64,000 nucleotides of DNA from NCBI RefSeq assembly GCF_003049735.1, contig NZ_PIRM01000001.1, positions 496,001 to 560,000 of the forward strand, in the 5' to 3' direction. How positions within the stretch are numbered: position 1 is the stretch's first letter; each line of letters opens with the position of its first letter. Below are positions 26,845-35,553 of the stretch, piece by piece. The stretch is from Campylobacter concisus. Lineage in GTDB: Bacteria; Campylobacterota; Campylobacteria; Campylobacterales; Campylobacteraceae. The notes under the pieces are model-generated. The model did no database searches and had not been told where the DNA came from. It was given only the letters and a program-made list of their open reading frames with translations. The position numbers were made by a program, and so were the translations under genes.

Positions 26845-27369
26845 TTACTCGCGCGTCTTCCTCGCCGCTAGATCACACTTGGCGCCGCGAGTAATCATCA
26901 GTGACTGATCGTAAAATAAAATAAGCACCACAGAGACCCCGACGCCAAGGGCTAGCGAGACCGTCGTAGTCGTGATCGCGTTATCGAAAAATATGATTAG
27001 GTATTCGTTTTTCTTAGCGATATCAGGCTCGTTTAGAAACGAAAATAGCGCCAAAATGCCCTTATACGCGTAAACTCCAGGTACCATCGGCAAAAGCGCG
27101 GGAAATGCGATGATCTCGGCGGGCACTTTTAGCCGTTTGGCAAAGAGCATACCTAAAATCCCGCTTAAAAATGAGACGATAAGAGTAGCGACGCTGATGT
27201 TAAAAAATCCCATCTGCATGATCCAAAAGCGGCTAGCGTGCGCAAATGCCGCAAGCAGCGCGCAAAATACGAGAGTTCTTTTAGGCGGCGAACTAGCATA
27301 GGCAAAGCCAAGCCCCGCTACCGCCGCAAAAGCGCCGTCTATGAGAGTCGCGGTAAAAAGCTCAAACAT
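26845..27369 (-). CDS. ThrE-type exporter, C-terminal subunit (YjjB-like)
   Basis: A 174-aa membrane protein with about five helices, corresponding to the C-terminal half of ThrE-type threonine/serine exporters (DUF3815; YjjB-like). Typical segments are PAEIIAFPALLPMVPGVYAYKGI and a terminal TTTVSLALGVGVSVVLILF. The ATG at 27369 overlaps the upstream gene stop (CATGTTTGA) with GGAG 8 nt upstream; a longer start at 27384 is less likely. It pairs with the DUF1212 subunit upstream. YjjPB homologues in E. coli export succinate, so the substrate could be an amino acid or a dicarboxylate. Higher GC than prmC nearby. Confidence 0.85.
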   Translation of the reverse strand: MFELFTATLIDGAFAAVAGLGFAYASSPPKRTLVFCALLAAFAHASRFWIMQMGFFNISVATLIVSFLSGILGMLFAKRLKVPAEIIAFPALLPMVPGVYAYKGILALFSFLNEPDIAKKNEYLIIFFDNAITTTTVSLALGVGVSVVLILFYDQSLMITRGAKCDLAARKTRE

Positions 27370-28144
27370 GTAAAATCTCCGCATTGCTAAGCGAGAGCGT
27401 GATATAGACGCCCACTGCGATGCAAAGTATCAGGATGCCCGTGCTCACGGCCCTGCTGATGCCTACGAGCGTGTTGTCGTTTATGATATCAAAGACCGAG
27501 TTTATGAGAAAAACGCCCGGCATCAAAAATAGTATCGACGAGCCGATCGCCACGTCGCTAGTGTGCGTAAAGCCGTAAAATACGCCAAGATAAGCGATAA
27601 ACGAGACTACGAACGAAACTAGGACGTACTGGATTTTTAAATTTACGCCCATTTTAGCAAGCGCAAATCTAAGGCTATAGCCCACGAGCGTCGCAAAAAA
27701 TACGCAAGCTACCGAGCCCGCATCGCCGCCAAAAAGCCTGCAAAACGCCGCATTTGCAAGGCTTATTAAAATAAGCGAGCTTGTAAATTTATTTGCCCCG
27801 ATGCGCATGACGCCCTCAAACTGCTCTTTAGCCTCGTCTAGACTCAAATTTTCATCCAAGATCCGCCAGCTAAGCGACGAAAGCTCGGAAATACGGTTAA
27901 AGCTCACCTGCCCCAGAGGGATCTTCTTCACGTAGGTTCGGCGCAGGGAGTTGTCGGCCGAGTCCATGACGCTAATGGTAAAATACTTCACAAAAATCGT
28001 CACGCTAACGTCGTAGCCGTAGTGTTTAGCTATGCGATCTACGCACTTTTCTACGCGTGCGGTGTAGGTGCCAGCACTAACCATTGCTGTCGTGTATTCG
28101 GCCAAAAAATTTGTTAAGACTTGAATATCAGGCTTTGCGTTCAT
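27362..28144 (-). CDS. ThrE-type exporter, N-terminal subunit (DUF1212, YjjP-like)
   Basis: A 260-aa protein with the DUF1212 domain: a cytoplasmic N-terminal region (about 1-115, with YTTAMVSAGTYTARVEKCVDRIAKHYG, which carries the conserved S-G) and five C-terminal helices (about 118-255), including VFFATLVGYSLRFALAKMG and SSILFLMPGVFLINSVFDIINDNT. It is the larger half of a split ThrE exporter; the other half overlaps its end by 8 nt. Its start overlaps the DUF4149 gene by 17 nt with no clear ribosome site, marking an abrupt change from low-GC to higher-GC DNA. Confidence 0.87.
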   Translation of the reverse strand: MNAKPDIQVLTNFLAEYTTAMVSAGTYTARVEKCVDRIAKHYGYDVSVTIFVKYFTISVMDSADNSLRRTYVKKIPLGQVSFNRISELSSLSWRILDENLSLDEAKEQFEGVMRIGANKFTSSLILISLANAAFCRLFGGDAGSVACVFFATLVGYSLRFALAKMGVNLKIQYVLVSFVVSFIAYLGVFYGFTHTSDVAIGSSILFLMPGVFLINSVFDIINDNTLVGISRAVSTGILILCIAVGVYITLSLSNAEILHV

Positions 28145-28607
28145 TTTGACTAATCTTAAATTTCACAAAAAATAAAATAATTTGTAAAACAAGCATGATT
28201 TTCATCACATATTCACTCGCACTATGCATTTTGGCAAATTCAGCCGTCTGTGTCGCGTCAACACCCAAATTTTGAGCGTAAACTATAAAAGGTGTAAAGA
28301 AAAATACAAAGCTAAAAGCTAAAGCCAAATTTAAAAAAGCAAGCATTAACATGCTAAATTTTAGTGAAAAAATAAGCTTTTTTCTAAGATCAAATAGCTC
28401 GCTAATCATTATAACTATGCTTATAAAAAGCAAAATATAATTAAATTTCAAAAATATCTTTGTCATCATTTGACCGCTCATAAAATGCGTAAGTATGCCA
28501 TCTCCTATGATGTTTTGCGGGAAAAATATGACTGGCGCCACCAAGATACCAAGCGTTAGCTCAGCTCCCATAAGTACTGCCAAAAGCAAAAAATAAACTC
28601 CTCTCAA
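28128..28607 (-). CDS. DUF4149 membrane protein
   Basis: A 159-aa inner-membrane protein with four helices, matching DUF4149: GAELTLGILVAPVIFF near the N-terminus, the F-L-K-F-N-Y segment and a terminal AEFAKMHSASEYVMKIMLVLQ. It starts with TTG at 28607, supported by AAAGGAG. It is 10 nt after prmC and overlaps the ThrE-N subunit gene. Function unknown; some genomes place DUF4149 proteins near copper or haem functions. Confidence 0.75.
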   Translation of the reverse strand: MRGVYFLLLAVLMGAELTLGILVAPVIFFPQNIIGDGILTHFMSGQMMTKIFLKFNYILLFISIVIMISELFDLRKKLIFSLKFSMLMLAFLNLALAFSFVFFFTPFIVYAQNLGVDATQTAEFAKMHSASEYVMKIMLVLQIILFFVKFKISQNERKA

Positions 28608-28617
28608 ATTCTCTCCT

Positions 28618-29430
28618 TTATATTTTTAACTTCGCGCAAAAGCCTCTATCAAAGCCGGCTAAATCTTTGTAAAAACTATACTCAAAACCATTGGCCTCTA
28701 AGAATTTTTGCATACTTGCTTTTTGATCGTATCCCATCTCACAAGCAACGTTTTTGATATTGCGATCTTTGGCTATGAGAATAATGTCTTTTAAGATTTC
28801 ATCTCCTACTTCGCCTCCAAAGAGCGCACTTTCTGGCTCATTTAGTACAAATTTACTAAGTTTATAGCCTCTTGCAATATATGGAGGATTTGAAACCAAA
28901 ATATCAATATCTTCTAAAATTTCATCCACATAAGAGCAGTTTAAAAATTTGATACTCCCACCTACATCAAATTTATCTGCATTTTTTTTAGCAAGCATCA
29001 AAGCTTTTTCGTTGATGTCTGTCGCTACGATATTTGCCTTTGTTTTTAGAGCTAGCATGATACTAATAATTCCGCTTCCTGTGCCTATTTCTGCGATCTT
29101 TGGCTCTTTATATTCACTTGAAATTTCTATTACTTTATCTACCAAAATTTCTGTTTCAGGTCTTGGGATCAGCACTCCACTTTCCACGTAAAAATCAAGC
29201 CCATAAAAGCTAACTTTACCAGTTATATATTCAAGAGGCTCGTAGTTTTCATACCTTTTAACTAGAGCAAAATAGCCACTCTCATCAAATTCTTTTTTTT
29301 GATTTAAGAATACCCATTCAATACTTACGTCAAGATAGTTCATAAGCAAAATTTTAGCAACTCTGCTTGGATTTTGACAAAGTGAGCTTAGCCTTAAACT
29401 AGCCTCATTAAGAGCTTCTTCAATTTTCAT
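28618..29430 (-). CDS. prmC: Release factor glutamine methyltransferase PrmC
   Basis: N5-methylates the GGQ glutamine of release factors RF1 and RF2. The 270-aa protein has an N-terminal helical domain with EYITGKVSFYGLDFYV, then the SAM motif IAEIGTGSGIISIMLAL, the catalytic NPPYI motif with VSNPPYIARGYKL, and LPRPETEIL as IPRPETEILV. All are diagnostic. It starts inside the M48 peptidase gene (11-nt overlap), so it is translationally coupled. Composition is lower in GC than that neighbour. Confidence 0.95.
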   Translation of the reverse strand: MKIEEALNEASLRLSSLCQNPSRVAKILLMNYLDVSIEWVFLNQKKEFDESGYFALVKRYENYEPLEYITGKVSFYGLDFYVESGVLIPRPETEILVDKVIEISSEYKEPKIAEIGTGSGIISIMLALKTKANIVATDINEKALMLAKKNADKFDVGGSIKFLNCSYVDEILEDIDILVSNPPYIARGYKLSKFVLNEPESALFGGEVGDEILKDIILIAKDRNIKNVACEMGYDQKASMQKFLEANGFEYSFYKDLAGFDRGFCAKLKI

Positions 29431-30622
29431 TTTCCAGCTCGTTTATACGCTCAAAAAGGCTTGGGTGCGAGTGATAGACGAACGCGTAGATCGGATGAGC
29501 CTTCGGAAAGGCCTTGTTTTCGCTGCCTAGTTTTTTTAGCGCGCTTATCATATCGGTTTTGTTTGAGACCTCGCTAGCGAATCTATCGGCGCCAAATTCA
29601 TTCGCGCGGCTAAAATACGAGCTAACCGGCGAAAATAAAAATCCGAAAATCGGCGAAAAAAGTAGCAAAAACACGATCGTTCCGCCGCCTCCGCTATGAA
29701 GCCCCAACGCTTGATACACCGCGTCAGGGATGTTGCCGAATATAAAAAACATCGCAAAAAGCATAACCGCGCTTAGAGCTATCATTTTTAGGATATCTTT
29801 GTGCTTAAAGTGCCCGAGCTCATGCCCCAAAACGGCGATTATCTCCTCTAGGCTTAGTTTTTTAACGAGCGTGTCGAAAAGCACCACGCGTTTAGTTGCG
29901 CCAAGGCCACCGAAATAGGCGTTTAAGCGGTTATCGCGCTTGCTGGCGTCTATCGTAAAAACGCCGCTACTTTTAAACCCGCACTGCGCTAAAAGTCCTT
30001 CTATACGGCTTTTTAGCTCTCCCTCTTCTAGCGGCTGCATTTTGTTAAAGATAGGCGCGATGAGCGTCGGGTAAATTAAATTTATCACGAGCGCGACGCC
30101 AAAGCTGAGAAAAAACGCCCAAAACCACCAAAAATCGCCCAAAAATCTAATGCAAAGCAGCACCAACCACACAAATAGCGTGCCAAACACCAGCGTTAGT
30201 GCGAGCGTTTTAAGCAGATCAAGCGTAAAAATTTTAGGCGTTACGTTTGAAAAGCCGAGCTTTTTATCTTTGACGAAGGTTTCGTAGATATTTAGCGGCA
30301 GTTCTAGCAGCGACGAAACGAGCAAAAATACCATAACCATAAAGACGTTGTCGCCTATATCTCCCGTTTTATAAGCATGCCCCGATATCGCGCCAAGCCC
30401 CCAGCACGCCCACATCATAAATATCGCGGCGTGATAAAAAAGGCTTGCTATCTCAAATTTTTGATTCGTTATCGCTGCAGCGGCGGCGGTTTCGTATTCA
30501 TTCTGCTCTAGCACGACGGCTGGCTTTTTAGCCTCTGCGCGGATAAAGTTTATCTGCAAAATCGCCAAAATTGCCTTTGCGGCAACGTAAAAAAAGTAAA
30601 TACCGAGTAAAAAATAAAACAT
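29420..30622 (-). CDS. M48 family metallopeptidase (Ste24/HtpX-like)
   Basis: A 400-aa membrane zinc protease of the CAAX-protease/Ste24 type. Seven or so helices; the HELGH zinc site is at 267-271 with AVLGHELGHFKHKDILKM, and the distal ligand lies in NEFGADRFASEV. The N-terminal domain matches the CAAX_prenyl_protease_N family. Bacterial homologues are thought to act in membrane protein quality control; prenylation is not implied. Base composition is higher in GC than SNF transporter and prmC on either side. It overlaps prmC. Confidence 0.92.
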   Translation of the reverse strand: MFYFLLGIYFFYVAAKAILAILQINFIRAEAKKPAVVLEQNEYETAAAAAITNQKFEIASLFYHAAIFMMWACWGLGAISGHAYKTGDIGDNVFMVMVFLLVSSLLELPLNIYETFVKDKKLGFSNVTPKIFTLDLLKTLALTLVFGTLFVWLVLLCIRFLGDFWWFWAFFLSFGVALVINLIYPTLIAPIFNKMQPLEEGELKSRIEGLLAQCGFKSSGVFTIDASKRDNRLNAYFGGLGATKRVVLFDTLVKKLSLEEIIAVLGHELGHFKHKDILKMIALSAVMLFAMFFIFGNIPDAVYQALGLHSGGGGTIVFLLLFSPIFGFLFSPVSSYFSRANEFGADRFASEVSNKTDMISALKKLGSENKAFPKAHPIYAFVYHSHPSLFERINELENEN

Positions 30623-30633
30623 ATTTTTACGCC

Positions 30634-32007
30634 CTATTTTAAAAAATTATCGTAAAACGAGCTGATAAAAAGCACCAAAATGATAAACGGTACGACAAAT
30701 TTGATATACCAAAACCAGACATTTATTAGTTTTGCATGTTTTTCACTACCTTGCAAAATTTCTTTTTTTGCATCATCTTTTAGCACCCAGCCTACGAATA
30801 TTGCACAACCAAATGATGTAAATACAAAAAATATTGTTGCGCTTATTGCATCATATGCATCAAAAATATTCTTACCAAAAATGCTTACGTGACTTAGTAT
30901 GTTTGTAGCCATCAGCGAAGGCAAATTTCCTAAAATAAATATACCTCCAAGGACTAAAAATATTGCTTTCTTGCGTTTTATTTTAAATTTTTCTTGAAGT
31001 GTTGTGATTATTACTTCATATATTGGTAGCGATGTTGTAAGTGCAGCGATCATTAATAGTGCAAAAAACGCAACCGCGAAAAAACCACCAAATGGCATGT
31101 GTGAAAAAACGATCGGCAGGCTCTTAAACACGAGGCTTGGGCCGCTATCTGGCGATACGCCGTAGCTAAAAAGAGAAGGAAAAATCATAAATCCTGCAAG
31201 CACGGCGATTACCGTATTTAAAATGCCCGTGATGATAGAAATTTTAACCAAACCCTCATCCTTTTTCACAAAGCTAGAAAGAGTGATCATCACACCAAAT
31301 CCAAGCGAGAGCGCAAAAAATACCTGTCCCAAAACATCAACGAAAAGCTTTAAATTTATCTTTGAGAAATTAGGCGTTAAGTAAAATTTTACGCCTTCTA
31401 TTGCACCATCAAGTGTGATATTTTTAGCAATCATAATAAGCATTAAAATAAAAAGTAGTGGCATTAAAAATTTCGCTGATCGCTCGATACCGCCGACCGC
31501 ACCCTGCACCAAAATAGCGTAATTAACCAGCACAAAAACAAGAGTCGCAAAGCTGATAGCAAGTGGATTGCTTACGATATTTTGCTCATAAAACGCACTT
31601 GTCTCCTCAAAACTAACCACATGCGAGAGATCAAGCAAACCAAATGAAATTTGGGCGATGTAGTTTAGCACCCAGCCACCAATAACCATGTAGTAAGCCA
31701 TAATGCCAAATGCACCAACAAGCCCCATCCAGCCAACGATCTGCCACTTTTTGCTGATCTTTTTGCCATTTATCGATCCACCAAAAGCATCCACAGCGTT
31801 GCATTTTAGGCGTCTGCCGATCGCGTTTTCAGCCAAAATCATCGGTATGCCAATCACGATCATCGCGATACAAAACACGAGTACATAGGCACCACCGCCG
31901 TTTTGCCCGACTAAATACGGAAAACGCCACGTCGCACCAAAGCCAACCGTAGCTCCTGCAACAGCTAAAATATATGTGAGCCTTGAACTCCAAGATTTTC
32001 TATCCAT
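30634..32007 (-). CDS. Neurotransmitter:sodium symporter (NSS/SNF) family transporter
   Basis: A Na+-dependent amino-acid transporter of the LeuT fold. With ATG at 32007 the protein is 457 aa with 11-12 helices. TM1 contains VGFGATWRFPYLVGQNGGGAYVL, the family signature with its unwound Na+-site region, and TM6-8 segments (ALSLGFGVMITLSSF, FFALLMIAALTTSLPIYE) fit. A longer reading from 32070 would include the promoter (TATAAT at 32033-32038), so I reject it. Substrate is not predictable; it is an isolated gene 12 nt upstream of the M48 gene. Confidence 0.93.
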   Translation of the reverse strand: MDRKSWSSRLTYILAVAGATVGFGATWRFPYLVGQNGGGAYVLVFCIAMIVIGIPMILAENAIGRRLKCNAVDAFGGSINGKKISKKWQIVGWMGLVGAFGIMAYYMVIGGWVLNYIAQISFGLLDLSHVVSFEETSAFYEQNIVSNPLAISFATLVFVLVNYAILVQGAVGGIERSAKFLMPLLFILMLIMIAKNITLDGAIEGVKFYLTPNFSKINLKLFVDVLGQVFFALSLGFGVMITLSSFVKKDEGLVKISIITGILNTVIAVLAGFMIFPSLFSYGVSPDSGPSLVFKSLPIVFSHMPFGGFFAVAFFALLMIAALTTSLPIYEVIITTLQEKFKIKRKKAIFLVLGGIFILGNLPSLMATNILSHVSIFGKNIFDAYDAISATIFFVFTSFGCAIFVGWVLKDDAKKEILQGSEKHAKLINVWFWYIKFVVPFIILVLFISSFYDNFLK

Positions 32008-32032
32008 CTTTTTGCCTTTGTGAAAAATAGGG

Positions 32033-32038
32033 ATTATA
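32033..32038 (-). promoter_or_regulatory. -10 box (TATAAT) for the NSS transporter
   Basis: TATAAT within TTTATATAATCCC on the minus strand, 25 nt upstream of the ATG at 32007. It supports the shorter start. Confidence 0.5.
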
Positions 32039-32186
32039 TAAAAAAATTGATTAAATTTTGCTAGCAACAAGCGGTGTTAGGATGCAAGCTCAGTTTTTTG
32101 TTAATTCTAAGAATTTTTACGAATAATTTTTATTTCACGTTTTGTTTTTATTGACAATTTTAGACAACTGCTTAAAAATAAATTTA

Positions 32187-32627
32187 TTAGCGCAAAACAC
32201 CAAATTCTACATATCCCTCTGTTGCAATAAACAATATCCAGCCCTCCTTGGGACTACAAAAATAGTGATGTTCTGGGATATTTTCAACTATAAATTTTAA
32301 AAAATCATAAAAATACTCGGGTGCAAATTTAACCTCTATGCTTGTTATATTGTCGCCGATGTAGCTTATCTCGCCACTTAAAATTTTACTTTTGACGCTT
32401 GGATCTGAGCTGAGAAATTTTTTAATGTCGGCAATTTTTTTATATTCAGCCGTTTTGTAACCTTTTAAATTTTGCAAAACTGGCTTTGAGCCGATAAAGG
32501 TCAAATTTTGTTCTATAAACTCCGTTCCATCGTTACTCACGCACCACTTATTGCTAAAATTTGATAAAAAAGCGAGCATCTCATCGTCAGCTGAGATAAA
32601 ATTTGAAATAGGATTTTTCTGGCTCAT
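32187..32627 (-). CDS. Conserved hypothetical protein
   Basis: A 146-aa cytoplasmic protein starting MSQKNPISNFISADDEMLAFL, selected by AAAGGAGG just upstream of the ATG at 32627; an ORF from 32738 overlaps dnaQ and has no SD. It has no signal peptide or membrane segment and ends in an aromatic-rich region (HHYFCSPKEGWILFIATEGYV). No family recognised. It lies 98 nt downstream of dnaQ on the same strand, probably the tail of the rpe-dnaQ transcript. Confidence 0.6.
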   Translation of the reverse strand: MSQKNPISNFISADDEMLAFLSNFSNKWCVSNDGTEFIEQNLTFIGSKPVLQNLKGYKTAEYKKIADIKKFLSSDPSVKSKILSGEISYIGDNITSIEVKFAPEYFYDFLKFIVENIPEHHYFCSPKEGWILFIATEGYVEFGVLR

Positions 32628-32725
32628 TTGCCTCCTTTTTATAAAATCTAGCAAAACTACCCATAATCCTTTAAAAACAAAGATTGCATAAAAATTAATG
32701 TAGGATTGTGGATAATTTTTTATCG

Positions 32726-33526
32726 CTAATTCGCACACAAAACTGGTTCAGGTTTTAGCTTCACGCTTGGAGCTGTTTTACTAAAGCTTATGAGATCCTC
32801 TGTCGTTTGGATACTAAAAGGTAGACGTGTGAGGCAGACTTTAAAAATTTCAGCTGCTGCTATTGCGTCATTTAACGCTCTGTGGTGGGTATTGTTTATG
32901 CCAAGAAGCTCTTTTAGCGAGCCAAGTCCGTATTTTTGAGAAGCGATAGTGCGGCGACTAAGATCGATGGTGCAAAGCTTTCTATTTAGCAACATACCAA
33001 GACCGATCTCATTTAGGCTGTGAGAGATAAAGCCATAGTCAAAATTTACGTTATGAGCGATAAAGACGCTAGTTCCTAGAAAAATTTTAAACCGCTCAAG
33101 CACATTTAGTAAATTTGGCGCGCCAACTAAATCGCTAGCCTTTATGCCGGTTAGCTCGGTGATATTTTCAGGTACCACAGGAGCTGCCACAAAGCTTTCA
33201 AAGCGCCCTATCTCAATGCCATTTTTCATTTTGATCGCACCGATTTCAATGATCTGTCCGCTCGTTGTACCACCAGTCGTTTCGATATCAACCACACAAA
33301 ATTCCTGCTCGCTAATATCTCTAAACCTTGTGCCAAGCTCTATCTCATTCTCTTCATTTCTGGTGATATCAAGCCCAAGGGTTCGCCACATATCAAGGTC
33401 GCGCACGTCAATTAGCAACGAAATTTCTTCTATATCGCCAAATCTTAAAATAAACTCATGATAGCTTAAATTTTGCCTAGCTAAAATTTCTATGCTATTT
33501 TCTAAACGCTGTTTTTTTGGTTTCAA
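32726..33526 (-). CDS. dnaQ: DnaQ-like 3'-5' exonuclease
   Basis: A 266-aa DEDDh exonuclease of the DNA polymerase III epsilon family (proofreading or a related repair or RNA-processing activity). The Exo I motif CVVDIETTGG has Asp80 and Glu82; Exo II is FIAHNVNFDYGF; Exo III is HHRALNDAIAAAEIF with His and Asp. An extra N-terminal region of about 70 residues (with DVRDLDMWRTLGLDI) precedes the nuclease. Its start overlaps the rpe stop (ATGA). Whether it is the replicative epsilon subunit is not decidable here; I keep the symbol because Campylobacter genomes use it at this locus. Confidence 0.85.
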   Translation of the reverse strand: MKPKKQRLENSIEILARQNLSYHEFILRFGDIEEISLLIDVRDLDMWRTLGLDITRNEENEIELGTRFRDISEQEFCVVDIETTGGTTSGQIIEIGAIKMKNGIEIGRFESFVAAPVVPENITELTGIKASDLVGAPNLLNVLERFKIFLGTSVFIAHNVNFDYGFISHSLNEIGLGMLLNRKLCTIDLSRRTIASQKYGLGSLKELLGINNTHHRALNDAIAAAEIFKVCLTRLPFSIQTTEDLISFSKTAPSVKLKPEPVLCAN

Positions 33527-34170
33527 AACTCAAGCTTTATGGCGCGGATGGCTTGTTCGTAAGAATTTGATGAGAAGATGTAGTTGCCAGCCACCAAAAT
33601 ATCAGCTCCGGCCTCTTCAAGATCAGGTGCATTTAGTCCATTTACGCCGCCGTCCACTTCAATGAGACACTTGGCGTTTTTACGCTCTATTAGCTCTCTT
33701 AGCGCCCTTGTTTTTTCAAGCACAACTGGCATAAATTTCTGACCGCCAAAGCCAGGATTTACACTCATCAAAAGCACCATATCGACTTCATCAATGATAT
33801 GCTCAATCGCACTAACTGGCGTGTGTGGATTTAGCACGATGCCAGGGCTAACGTCATTTTTCCTGATGTGATCAATGAGTCTCATTGGGTGCTTCTCTTC
33901 TTCGATGTGAAAGGTTAGAAATTTTGGCTTTAGCGGTAAGAAAAGGTCAGCAAAAAATGAGTTATTTTCAACCATCAAATGTATATCAAGCGGCTTTGTA
34001 GCGGCCTTTGCAACGGCATTTACCACAACTGGTCCGATGGTTAGATTTGGCACAAAATGCCCATCCATAACATCAACATGCACCAGATCGCACCCAGCCT
34101 CGCAAATGGCTCTTATCTCAGCTGCCAAATTTCCAAAATCAGCCGATAAAATACTAGGTGCAACGTACAT
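33523..34170 (-). CDS. rpe: Ribulose-phosphate 3-epimerase
   Basis: Interconverts ribulose 5-phosphate and xylulose 5-phosphate in the pentose phosphate pathway. The 215-aa TIM-barrel protein has VAPSILSADFGNLAAEI, VHVDVMDGHFVPNLTIGP, DIHLMVENN, LMSVNPGFGGQKFMP and EVDGGVNGLNAP, all typical metal and phosphate ligands. It starts 9 nt after the STAS/CheX-like gene, overlaps dnaQ, and is probably in one operon with both. Confidence 0.97.
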   Translation of the reverse strand: MYVAPSILSADFGNLAAEIRAICEAGCDLVHVDVMDGHFVPNLTIGPVVVNAVAKAATKPLDIHLMVENNSFFADLFLPLKPKFLTFHIEEEKHPMRLIDHIRKNDVSPGIVLNPHTPVSAIEHIIDEVDMVLLMSVNPGFGGQKFMPVVLEKTRALRELIERKNAKCLIEVDGGVNGLNAPDLEEAGADILVAGNYIFSSNSYEQAIRAIKLEF

Positions 34171-34179
34171 TTCTTCTCC

Positions 34180-35553
34180 TCACTTGGTTACAAATACAAA
34201 GCCTATTTCATCATCTTTTACATCTAGTCTATTCATGATGCCTACACTATTGTGATCGAAAAAAACATCATCAGATAAAATTTTAGGCAAGCTAACTTTT
34301 ACTTTTATGCCTTTTTGCCAAAGATGAGTCAAAAATTTATCTGTAATGATACTAAAAATTTGAGAATATCCACTTAAATAATCATTTGAATCATTGCCTT
34401 CAGGCATAAAAATAGAGCAAATTTTATCTAACTTATCTTTTTTTACACCAAATAGCACTCTTGCGTAAATATCACCATAATACTGAACACAAATACGCAA
34501 ATAATCGCACTCGTCCTCTATGTCAAGCGCACTAACTTTGGTATCAACACACAAAATTTCTTCTTCTGCTAACTGTGAGATAATTTTGCTCGCAATTTGC
34601 GTCACATAAGATGAAATTTGAGCAACGCTCTTGTTGATATCTACTGGCTCTGCATCAAACTCTCTTTTTTTAAGATAAAAAATAGTGTCGTCTTTGTAAA
34701 AGTCATTTAAATTTTTATAGATAAATATATTTGCATCTTTAAGGTATGTTACTAATTCGATAGATAAATTTGATTCGTTTATGCCACAAAGCGAAATAAA
34801 TGCACCTGATCTTTTGCTAATGCTAGCAAGTTTGATTAGAAATTTTGCACCCCTTATATTTAAAGCACCAGAAATATTTACCCATAAAATAAAAAATTTA
34901 TATCCGATTTTTAGCATAATGTCATGAGCTGACATATCAAAATCTTCAATAAAATCTGAGTCCATAAAACTTTTTATGGCATAAATAACGACACCATCTT
35001 TTATAAAAGTATCTATCTGATTTTGCTTTAATCTCACATGATTTAGCTGCGATACTGCATGACTATATAAATTCTTTTTTTTATTAAACTCGGTCGCATC
35101 TCTAGCCTCAACCACATCAAATGAGCGATTTTTGAGATAATTAGCCAAATAGTGCTTATACTGCTCAGTTGAGTTGTAAATGAAAACTTTGTCATTTGCG
35201 TTATTTAGAAATTTATTTAAAAACAAGCTTGCGATATTTTCACTTTCAAACATCGAGATATTTAAAATATTCTTAACTGTTTTCATCATCAATTCATAAA
35301 AAATTTCATTGTAATCGCAAATCGCAAATACCACGCCAAGCTTTTGTGCTTCTTCGCTTAAATTTTCAATTATTCTACCAAGCCAAATAGGACTAAAAAA
35401 TGTAACATTTTTTAGTGAAAGCAGTATAGCGCTGATGTCACGCGATGAAATTTGGTTTATGTATTTTTCACTTAATTTTAATGGAACATTCTCTGCTTCC
35501 AAAAAACCAAAAGGCCTTATAATAGCCATTGAACCATTAAAAGTTAATTTCAT
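34180..35553 (-). CDS. STAS-STAS-CheX-like multidomain signalling protein
   Basis: A 457-aa cytoplasmic protein. By pattern, residues 1-110 look like a STAS fold (ISAILLSLKNVTFFSPIWLGRII, KLGVVFAICDYNEIFYELM), residues about 190-300 like a second STAS (KFFILWVNISGALNIRGAKFL), and 310-457 like a CheX/CheC-type domain (VAQISSYVTQIASKIISQL and DYLSGYSQIFSIITDKFLTHL). The usual E-x-x-N phosphatase residues are not plainly conserved. It overlaps the HDOD-like gene upstream (4 nt). I infer a regulatory or chemotaxis-related function; the domain calls need profile searches. Confidence 0.5.
   Translation of the reverse strand: MKLTFNGSMAIIRPFGFLEAENVPLKLSEKYINQISSRDISAILLSLKNVTFFSPIWLGRIIENLSEEAQKLGVVFAICDYNEIFYELMMKTVKNILNISMFESENIASLFLNKFLNNANDKVFIYNSTEQYKHYLANYLKNRSFDVVEARDATEFNKKKNLYSHAVSQLNHVRLKQNQIDTFIKDGVVIYAIKSFMDSDFIEDFDMSAHDIMLKIGYKFFILWVNISGALNIRGAKFLIKLASISKRSGAFISLCGINESNLSIELVTYLKDANIFIYKNLNDFYKDDTIFYLKKREFDAEPVDINKSVAQISSYVTQIASKIISQLAEEEILCVDTKVSALDIEDECDYLRICVQYYGDIYARVLFGVKKDKLDKICSIFMPEGNDSNDYLSGYSQIFSIITDKFLTHLWQKGIKVKVSLPKILSDDVFFDHNSVGIMNRLDVKDDEIGFVFVTK

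Noticed and set aside
32008..32070. Longer N-terminus for the NSS transporter
   Set aside because: The extra codons include the TATAAT promoter; the conserved N-terminus begins at the ATG at 32007.
32627..32738. Upstream extension of the 146-aa hypothetical protein
   Set aside because: It overlaps dnaQ and has no ribosome site, whereas the ATG at 32627 has AAAGGAGG.
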